Part shown: one piece after another, positions 1 through 6,265 of the stretch
Numbering within the stretch: the first letter of the stretch is position 1
Layout: the number at the start of each line of letters is the position of its first letter
Source: Phoronis ovalis
Taxonomy: Eukaryota; Phoronida; Phoronidae
NCBI GenBank assembly: GCA_028565635.1
Contig: JAOXYB010069246.1
Span: 1-10,005 of the forward strand
Direction: 5' to 3'
Length of the DNA stretch: 10,005 nt
Program-made: the position numbers and the translations under genes
Notes under the pieces: model-generated
What the model was told of the DNA's origin: nothing
Database searches by the model: none
The model's input: only the letters and a program-made list of their open reading frames with translations

Positions 1-17
1 TAATAACAGATATTTCT

Positions 18-88
18 GACGTCATTTTGCCGCGTCACAAACCTGTATGTTGTATATACAAAAGAGCATAACTCGGAAACCTACAGTA
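18..88 (+). repeat. Dispersed repeat, left copy (inverted relative to the copy at 9681-9764)
   Basis: Three ordered blocks are shared with the far end of the window in reverse complement: GACGTCA (18-24), GTCACAAACC (34-43) and a 25-base block at 64-88 containing CATAACTCGGAAACCTACAG that matches 24 of 25 bases. Spacer lengths differ slightly, as expected for old copies. Similarity stops just after position 89. Confidence 0.7.
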
Positions 89-158
89 AAGTGTATGGGT
101 CACCCCCTTAGTCAGCCTCCAACTTGACTATAGGCTATTTGTTTTTCATATTTAGCAC

Positions 159-196
159 TTTTTACCATGAGGTGTGTTTTTTGGAAATAAATGGGG

Positions 197-228
<32 letters not shown>

Positions 229-367
229 AAATGATTATTTATCGCAAGGTGCTTCATTTTTAAGTGTAAATTCGTTTACTGTTTTTACCGTAGGGAGTAC
301 ATTTGGGCGTTGTTTTTTTTACCATGGGTGTATTTTTTGCAAATTCATTTTTACCATGGGTTATATA
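159..367 (+). repeat. Degenerate ~32-bp repeat array with embedded (TA)n
   Basis: TTTTTACCATGAGG at 159, TTTTTACCGTAGGG at 282, TTTTTACCATGGG at 316 and again at 348 are spaced 34 and 32 bases in the clear part. A GGTGT(G/A)TTTTTTG core follows at 171 and 326 (GGGTGTATTTTTTG at the latter). A (TA)n tract interrupts the array at 197-223. The same core style occurs at 3347-3507 in the hydrolase intron. Confidence 0.6.
197..223. repeat. (TA)n microsatellite
   Basis: An uninterrupted TA tract of 27 bases, about 13 units. Confidence 0.95.
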
Positions 368-407
368 AGTACCCTCCTTTGCTTTAATTATGTCTAGACT
401 TTAAATT

Positions 408-588
408 GGGTTTTCCAAACAAGTTCAAAGTTGGTTAAAGATAAACCAGTTAGTGTTGAGTTTGCACACCATCTAACCTACATGGTTTAAAGCTGTAGTA
501 TGTACACTGAGTTTTCTAAACTAGTTTAAAGTTGGTTAAAAAATATGCTGGTTAGAGTTAAGCCAGTTAATGTTTAAGTTACACCCAT
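408..588 (+). repeat. Two imperfect direct repeats, period ~101 bp
   Basis: GGGTTTTCCAAACAAGTTCA at 408 corresponds to GAGTTTTCTAAACTAGTTTA at 509. Both continue with AAGTTGGTTAAA and GGTTAG or CAGTTAG-like words. A reverse-complement fragment of the shared core (GTTAACCAACTTTA) lies at 6171-6184, directly before the lectin start codon. Confidence 0.55.
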
Positions 589-1251
589 AATATGCATTCA
601 GAGATGCCTAAGTCAGGGATGTCCAAACTGAGAGATTTTTATTTCAATTTCGTTTGTGGCGAAGCAGGCCCATCAGACACTTCTCAAAGCACGAGAGTTT
701 GCTTGTAAAAAAATTGACAAGCAAAAAAAAAAGCCACAAGTCCGTTTTTAGAAAAATACGTCTTTTTGATCTTAAGCAGATCATACTAAATTGCGCCTCT
801 ATGAACGTTGAGAACTCCTCCTTGTATAGTTTATAGGTTTTGTTAGCCGTTGACTTGAAACCGGGAGAAATGACAATGTGACGGCCGAAATTGCGGGTGA
901 TTTTACGAATGGGAGATGGTATTGAAATGTGGGTGTCACCCGGCGAATGCGGGTGACTTGGCATGTCTGCACATTTTTGGTTAATTTTTAATCGATTTGA
1001 GTCGATTTAGTTGTGTCTACACTACGAAAAATTGACACATTTTAACCAGTTTCGAACTGATTAATTTTTTTATTAGTTTCGAACTAGTAAATAAAGTCCC
1101 TGTATAATTACAGCTTCTTGCTTAGTTGAGAGCAGATATGGTTTCCTTTGTGGTGCCATAGTTAGCCCAGAGGAGGCCAGGATACTTACATATAATTATG
1201 ATGAATATAGAATTGTGCTGCTCAAATGGGTCAGAAAACCCCCTAAAAATA

Positions 1252-1293
1252 GTCCATTTTTGAGCAAAATCGGTCCATTTTTGAGTAAAATCG
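1252..1293 (+). repeat. 21-bp tandem duplication
   Basis: GTCCATTTTTGAGCAAAATC(G) at 1252-1272 is followed at once by the same 21 bases with one C-to-T change (1273-1293). It is a multiple of three and sits in a minus-strand open frame (1122-1337), giving a repeated QKWTDFA-like heptad there, but that frame has no other sign of being a gene. Confidence 0.85.
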
Positions 1294-1329
1294 AGAGTGG
1301 TCTGTACATGTTTGGAGGGCTTCTTTCTA

Positions 1330-1354
1330 GGGGACACTATAATTAAGTGGCCCC
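1330..1354. repeat. Short imperfect hairpin
   Basis: GGGGACACT (1330-1338) and AGTGGCCCC (1346-1354) pair with one mismatch around a 7-base AT loop. It may be the end of a degraded element; no partner was found. Confidence 0.4.
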
Positions 1355-1768
1355 TTTTGATAGCACTAACCCTAGAAGTGACTTCATTTTGAAAACAAAG
1401 TTCTTAGAAAGTGGTTCTGAATACAAATATGTTTAAATATTAATTAATATTAAAAGTTCTGTTAAAAGTTTGATCATCTAAGCTGTAAAAATCAACAATT
1501 GAATTTCTAATATTTTACTTCAGACTCCAAAGAAAAACACTTACTACAAAAAAAGCCTCCTCAAAATACTTAAGAGTTATAAAAGCTGCTGTTTTTTTTT
1601 AGAAATATGCTACATAATGTAATATCTTATTTTTAATTTACTAGAAGGAAAATTGTGCTTCATGCATGCTTACAGTGTACTCTAGCTTTGTTTCTGAGTG
1701 GTTCTCTTGTTGCTATTTGTTTTGGAATGAATGCTTACATCTAACACCATGACATTTGTTGCTTTTAG

Positions 1769-1881
1769 AGTTGTGGCATGTGATATCAGAGGTTACGGCG
1801 AAACAGAGGCACCTGATGGCATTGAGGAGTATGTTATTCAAAAAATGATGGAAGACACGAGAGAGTTAATCCTTGCTTTAG
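1769..1881 (+). CDS. Epoxide hydrolase exon A (first in window)
   Basis: The acceptor is gcttttag at 1761-1768; the exon opens with the last base of a codon, probably Arg as in the family's R-VVA strand. It encodes VVACDIRGYGETEAPDGIEE and continues to ELILAL, the beta strand and loop before the nucleophile strand. The donor is GTAGAT at 1882. One base (G) is left over and pairs with GT of the next exon to make Gly38. Confidence 0.9.
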
Positions 1882-4368
1882 GTAGATCGCATGGTATAAT
1901 TATATAAAATATAGGCCTTAGTTTTCTTAGAAAATAAATTGCATAATAGTGAGCTCAGATTAACTCATTACATATTTATATAACCTGTATACATATATGT
2001 CCTACCTTGTCTATTATCAATCCACCATATTTATTATCTTGTCCATTGTGTTGATGTGATATCATAATTCTAAATTCCTTAATTAGGACAAATTAACAAT
2101 TAAATATTTCTCTTCTGTGTAAAAAGAACTAAAACTCATATTTCTTATGAAGAACTGTTTAAGAGTTATGATATTTTATTTCAAAGGTTACGAGAACTGT
2201 GTCTTGGTTGCACATGACTGGGGTGGTGCTATTGCATGGAGATTTGCCGTTGATTATTCTGATATGGTGAACAAATTAATCGTCATGGATGCACCACATT
2301 TTAGTGTTTTCACTAAGTATATGTCTGGCCATCTCAGTCAGTTCCTCAAATCTTGGTAGGTGGTTTCTAATAATTATGCACGTATACACGCTGATGCACA
2401 CAGTCACTTATGCAGTATAGTATAATATACTTATAGGAAAAGTTTTAAATCTAAGAATTTGCCAGGTATATTACAGTGAATTAAGGCTAAGTTAGACCCT
2501 TGTTGCTGTTTGAATAAAAATTCATGACAAATCTGCATTTATTTAGATTTTTGTCACACAAATAAAACATTCAGGTTATTTCATGGTGGTGTTTTCAGAC
2601 TCCTGTGTGCAATACATGAAATTTAATTAATGCTTTATGGCACCTCATAAAAATCATTAGGTTCATCCTTAGTTCCTACAGGAATATCCACCAGATAAAT
2701 ACAAGCTAACTATGTTTTTGGAAGCAAACAATACTCCCATTATTTTTATGACCAAATATATAGTAAAGAAGCATACAGAATCATATACTGGTACAAAGAC
2801 ACTGCCTCTGTGAAAAACTCTGTATACTTTTAGGTACATGTTTTTCTTTCAAATGCCTTGGTTACCAGAAAAGTTTTGTCGTTTCGAAGACATGAAGATT
2901 TTTGATGACTGCTTTAAAGATCTTTTGAAGAAGGAAGTGATGACTCAAGAAGATATCGAGGCTTACAAATTTACCTTTAGGCATCCATGTTAGTAAGAAA
3001 TTTTTGAAAAATTTTTAATTTTCACAATTATGATTTAAGAGGTTTATTTAACACCCAAAGTTTTCTTGCTAACCTCATTAGGTAACACTGATCAAAATGT
3101 GTTGGTAAGAAAAAATTCATGAAACTCTTTTAATTAAAGGTCTATCTGTGGTACATAGTGATCCCAATAACATACTAGTCTGACTGGTCAAACATGTAAG
3201 CAAAACATTCTTGAAAATCTAATGTGGATTCAAGAAGTCCATGTATTGGTGGCACGGGGGCAGTCAATATGAAAGTGGGTACGCATGTTCCAACAAAATT
3301 TCGCGTGAAAGTGTATGTTTTTCGAACCGGCGGCGCGTTACGCGCTTAGGGTCTGTTTTTACTAAAATCCCAAAAAGGGGTGCTTTTTTGGAGGTGTGAC
3401 ACTTTGTTAGGGGTGTTTTTTTCCCATAGTCACTTCCTTAAGGGTGTATTTTAAAAAAAAATTACTTCCTTCCTTAGCAGAATTTTACTTCGTTAGGGGC
3501 TTTTTTGAAAGGCCGTGTTGGAACATGGGTATCCACTTTCATATTGACTGCTCCCCTTGGGATTGGCGGGCATAGTAGCTAGGCTAGTTGACATTTTAAT
3601 ATCACCTTGAGAAGTTCAAAATGATCTTGGAAGACATGTTATTCACTAAAACAATTTTTGACAAATCGTCAGAGGATATTTGAAATAGACCACCGAGGGA
3701 GGAAGGATTGAATCCAGATATCATTCATGATTGATACATTGCTCAAAATAATTTTGCAATTATGCCACTTCTACTCTGTATGAAAAACTGCTTATTTTTG
3801 ATGCATTTATAGTTTCCTTCACTGCTCCATTAAACTACTACCGTACCATGAGCCGTATTCCCTATAAGAAGGCAACTAGCAAACGAATAACCATGCCAAC
3901 ATTAGTGCTGTGGGGCAGCAATGATTCTGCCTTGTCAACTGAACTTGGAGAATTAACTGGAGATTATGTTGACAATTTTTCTTTCCAAGTTTTAGAAGGT
4001 AAGACTGTATAATGGCTGTTTCTAAAGTATTTAGAATTTTTTCTATCAGTACCCGTTGTATACCATGCAGTGTGTAACTGGTGGGTGCTGATGTTGTATG
4101 TTCAGACCCATGTATAATTCCAAATATTGACTTGTGAATCACAGAAAAAAAAATGTTTGATAAATGTTGGATCATCTCTGTTTGAGGACAAAAATGTCAG
4201 TAAATATTTTTTGTAATGCCAACATTTTTTTTCTAAAATGTCCAGTAACATTTTTATAAATAATCCTTAATGTTGCCTTTTAATGTAGGTGCTACTCATT
4301 GGCTGCAACAAGATGAGCCTGACAAAGTCAACAAGATCATGAGAGATTGGCTGCAAAAGTCTGGCTAG
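1769..4368 (+). CDS. Epoxide hydrolase, EPHX3/EPHX4-like (alpha/beta-hydrolase fold), 3' part in five exons
   Basis: Joining 1769-1881, 2187-2355, 2834-2988, 3813-3998 and 4289-4368 gives one open frame of 233 residues ending in TAG. Family knowledge: these enzymes open epoxides by an ester intermediate on a nucleophilic Asp. Visible in order (numbered from the first complete codon here): DIRGYG (5-10), nucleophile elbow HDWGG with Asp48, DAPH (about 73), lid SWYMFFFQ with Tyr95 at the place of human sEH Tyr383, NYYR with Tyr155 at the place of Tyr466, acid Asp183 in GSND, and HWLQQD with catalytic His211. The HGxP oxyanion motif and any N-terminal membrane anchor are absent; family members run to about 360 residues, so roughly 120 residues lie in exons upstream. 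The WLPE motif after the lid Tyr favours EPHX3/4 over soluble EPHX2 or microsomal EPHX1. EPHX3 versus EPHX4 cannot be decided, so no symbol is given. Confidence 0.93.
2187..2355 (+). CDS. Epoxide hydrolase exon B (nucleophile elbow)
   Basis: The acceptor is tttcaaag ending at 2186. The exon reads GYENCVLVAHDWGGAIAW, with nucleophile Asp48 at codon 2216-2218, then DAPHFSVFTKYM and the start of the lid. The donor is GTAGGT at 2356. It ends with TG, completed by the first G of the next exon to give Trp94. The open frame extends left to an ATG at 2147, but that stretch is intron; its Met is not a real start. Confidence 0.93.
2834..2988 (+). CDS. Epoxide hydrolase exon C (lid domain)
   Basis: The acceptor is tatacttttag ending at 2833. 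It encodes YMFFFQMPWLPE, with lid Tyr95 at 2835-2837, then a helical charged stretch to AYKFTFRHP. I place the donor at GTTAGT (2989), because this leaves one base and joins in frame to the next exon as TFRHPFSFTAPLNYYR, the same spacing as family members (TFSQPGALTGPINYYR type). A stronger-looking GTAAGA four bases later would shift the frame. Confidence 0.88.
2989..2998 (+). promoter_or_regulatory. Tandem 5' splice site, donors four bases apart
   Basis: The sequence CAT|GTTA|GTAAG offers donors at 2989 (GTTAGT) and 2993 (GTAAGA). Only the first keeps the hydrolase frame. The second adds GTTA, replaces the lid sequence after HP with unrelated codons, and meets TAA at 3865-3867, removing the triad Asp and His. 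Confidence 0.6.
3256..3556. mobile_element. ~300-bp MITE-like inverted-repeat element in hydrolase intron C-D
   Basis: The ends are inverted repeats of about 39 bases (3256-3294 and 3517-3556): GGGGGCAGTCAATATGAAAG on the left pairs with CTTTCATATTGACTGCTCCCC-type sequence on the right, with two substitutions and a one-base indel in the whole arm. The inside has no coding capacity; it holds a CG-rich patch near 3328-3345 (CCGGCGGCGCGTTACGCGC) and degenerate ~32-bp repeats. No clear target-site duplication is visible, so the superfamily is not assigned. It lies inside the 2989-3812 intron, well away from both splice sites. Confidence 0.75.
3347..3507 (+). repeat. Degenerate ~32-bp repeats inside the inverted-repeat element
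   Basis: Units beginning AGGGGTGCTTTTTT (3375), AGGGGTGTTTTTTT (3408), AGGGTGTATTTT (3440) and AGGGGCTTTTTT (3495) follow each other at about 33, 32 and 55 bases. They are separated by words like TAGTCACTTCC or TTTTACTTCG. The related phrase TTAGGGTCTGTTTTT stands at 3347. Confidence 0.6.
3813..3998 (+). CDS. Epoxide hydrolase exon D (second lid Tyr and triad Asp)
   Basis: The acceptor is gcatttatag ending at 3812. It encodes SFTAPLNYYRTMSR with Tyr155 at 3839-3841, then MPTLVLWGSNDSAL with triad Asp183 at 3923-3925, and ends in FQVLE plus one base. The donor is GTAAGA at 3999. The long opposite-strand open frame over this exon (3876-4175) is a shadow. Confidence 0.92.
4289..4368 (+). CDS. 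Epoxide hydrolase last exon E (catalytic His, stop)
   Basis: The acceptor is taatgtag ending at 4288. It encodes ATHWLQQDEPDKVN and a C-terminal helix ending WLQKSG, then TAG at 4366-4368. Catalytic His211 is codon 4297-4299. The end lies about 20 residues after the His motif, the normal place for this family, so the C terminus is complete. Confidence 0.93.
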
Positions 4369-4540
4369 GCTGTTAAGAGAATCAAGGCAATGGCTCAATA
4401 TGCGTAAATTAATATATTCTAGACTTCTGGCCCTTTTTAATATAATTTAGAAAAATTAATGTAATACTTAGTCGATCAAAATGTTTTTTACTAAATTACA
4501 ATATTTTTTTAATTGTTGAAAAATTGACAAAAAACATTTT

Positions 4541-4605
4541 AATAAATGAGTGTTTGAAATTTTTACCCAGGGATGTAAAATGTCAGGAAGTAGCCTCAGA
4601 ATAAA
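4541..4605 (+). terminator. Alternative proximal poly(A) signals
   Basis: AATAAA occurs at 4541-4546 and 4600-4605, about 175 and 230 bases after the hydrolase stop. Either would give a short 3' UTR. The surroundings are AT-rich, so chance occurrence is easy. Confidence 0.35.
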
Positions 4606-5534
4606 GAAACCAAATTTAATGGAGTTTCCAGGAACTTATTGGACAGCCTCAATATCTAGTTCTTTTTTACCATGACATCATATTATCATGGAAAGTTTGA
4701 CTTCCTGGTTTTACTCTTGGTTAATTGGTAGAGTTGAAAATTGTTATATTATACTAGTTTTTTTAATTGTTAATATAATTGTGGAATTGAAGTATGAAAA
4801 TCTTTTTTTTGTGATGTGGCTTTATTCAGGTCTACCAGGCCTTCAGCAACAGTCACCAACAAAATCAGTGGTTAGTGATTTTAAAATCTCATTACCTCCT
4901 TTAACATTTACAAATAGGCACACCCAGTTCTAGTCGCAACTTTTTTTTTTTTTTATCAGATTGGGGTGGGTAGATTGAGGAAATGTGAGATTTGTGGGCC
5001 AATAGCATTCAAAATATTGAAATTGGCAGCTTTTCAAAAAAATAACCTAATTTCATAATATATACCAATTACGTGTCGTGTATATTTTTCAAATTTTAGA
5101 TGATTTAGAAAGAGATAAATGGTTGCTTATTTTTTGTGCGGTTTGAATGCAGCTTCGTCACACAACTGCTATGCATGGTCCCTGCTGTGGAATACAGGAT
5201 TTATTTAATAGGTGGTGATTGCTGCTGAAGATCTGTCAATGATATATCTGTATCATAATTTTCTATTTTTCGATATCGTATATTTTAAAACTTAATAGAA
5301 TGTCAGAGATAGGTACAGAATTTTCAAAGATTTTGTCAAATGTTAATTTGTATGTGTATGTATGCAGCAAGAATAAGTAGTTTTAATGAAGCAAAATTTA
5401 TTGTAGTCACTTGTCAGATATGATTCCTGTGTGCTCTGTCTAGGTCACCTTAGCTAGTATATAAGTTCTAACAGAAAATCATTTTGTATGTAGCATTAAA
5501 GTGCCAATGTTTTCTCAGTGTTCTTCAGAAATGT

Positions 5535-5540
5535 AATAAA
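5535..5540 (+). terminator. Probable poly(A) signal of the hydrolase gene
   Basis: AATAAA is followed by GTATATTGATGCACC and, 30-45 bases on, a T/GT-rich stretch (TTTGTAATCATTTGTTTG), the expected order of signal, cleavage region and downstream element. This implies a 3' UTR of about 1.2 kb if used. Confidence 0.5.
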
Positions 5541-6186
5541 GTATATTGATGCACCTTTAAATTCACAACTTTGTAATCATTTGTTTGCCTAAACTGAAAT
5601 CATCAACGCTGAAAGCATCGTCATGATTGACCAATTAAATACAATAAACATCACATCTCCAATAATATGATAAAATGCTGGCCTGTTGTTCCATTATTGC
5701 CTATATCATATAAACTATTTTCTGATTCATTTGGAATTGTTTCGAAAATTTATTTATCAGGAATCCTTCTAATATTTGTACCAAGAAAAATATCCTTGTA
5801 GACGTGGGTGGATTGGGATATTTTTTCATTAATAATTACTAATAACTACTTGAAAAACTAAGAAGTTGTATAATAATAATGTTAACAGCTGGTGTAATAA
5901 CATTTACTTTCATAAGTGTTTATGCCATAGCATGGTAACAAATGTAACAGCTCATGCATACGGATCAAAGTTTTAGATGGAAAAATTATAAAATTCAATT
6001 GAATTAATTAACGGATAAGTCTTTTTAAACTCCATTCAGTGTCATTAGTACTAGTATGATGCAGTTCCTACAATGGGAATAATAACACCACTGTGACAGA
6101 TGGTCAGAAGATGGGCAAACAAAATTAGTTTGCTGTACTGATCGATACACTGATATAATTTAATTCATTAGTTAACCAACTTTAGA

Positions 6187-6265
6187 ATGAAACACAAGCA
6201 CATCATTGAAGAGCAAAAGTTAATATGGATTTTATTTATGCTTGTGGGGAATTGTTTGCAATCTG
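6187..6265 (+). CDS. Lectin exon 1 (signal peptide)
   Basis: It encodes MKHKHIIEEQ, the hydrophobic core and CLQS, plus one base; the donor is GTGAGT at 6266. The sequence just before it, CCAACTTTAG|A, could also serve as a 3' splice site, so an upstream non-coding exon is possible and the transcription start is not fixed. Confidence 0.75.

Larger units (their letters stand above)
1..1768. other. Non-coding stretch upstream of the first hydrolase exon, probably intron
   Basis: I looked here for the missing N-terminal hydrolase exons (HGFPE/WYSWR-type motif) and found none, so the intron before exon A is probably at least 1.77 kb. Open frames of 60-106 codons on both strands have no recognisable motif. 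The segment 640-970 is less AT-rich, with several GCGGGTGA-like words and a small palindrome GGGTGTCACCC at 931-941; it may be an old mobile-element remnant but I cannot name it. Named repeats are listed separately. Confidence 0.6.
4369..6186. other. Hydrolase 3' UTR and intergenic region
   Basis: There is no supported gene. An open frame at 4688-4933 begins with a hydrophobic run but has low-complexity AT-driven codons and no recognisable domain. The part up to about 5560 is probably 3' UTR, ending at the AATAAA at 5535. From there to 6186 the DNA is AT-rich and should contain the lectin promoter; I see no convincing TATA box or initiator. Confidence 0.55.

Noticed and set aside
614-628. CAGGGATGTCCAAAC resembles a hAT/Charlie-type transposon end
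   Set aside because: No inverted partner and no 8-base target duplication found up to 1768; 15 bases alone are not enough.
644-964. 106-codon minus-strand open frame and an overlapping plus-strand frame at 654-836
   Set aside because: No recognisable domain, no splice or start context, and overlapping frames on both strands; likely chance in repeat-derived DNA.
2147-2186. ATG at 2147 as the start of a separate 70-residue protein over exon B
   Set aside because: The codons before 2187 are intron; the acceptor at 2186 and the family alignment begin the exon with GYENC.
3705-3715. GGATTGAATCC resembles a tRNA B box
   Set aside because: No A box, cloverleaf or acceptor stem around it; it is just a small palindrome in an intron.
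3876-4175. 99-codon minus-strand open frame
   Set aside because: It is the shadow of hydrolase exon D and the following intron.
4688-4933. 81-codon plus-strand open frame with a hydrophobic run
   Set aside because: AT-driven composition, no domain, and it lies in the probable hydrolase 3' UTR.
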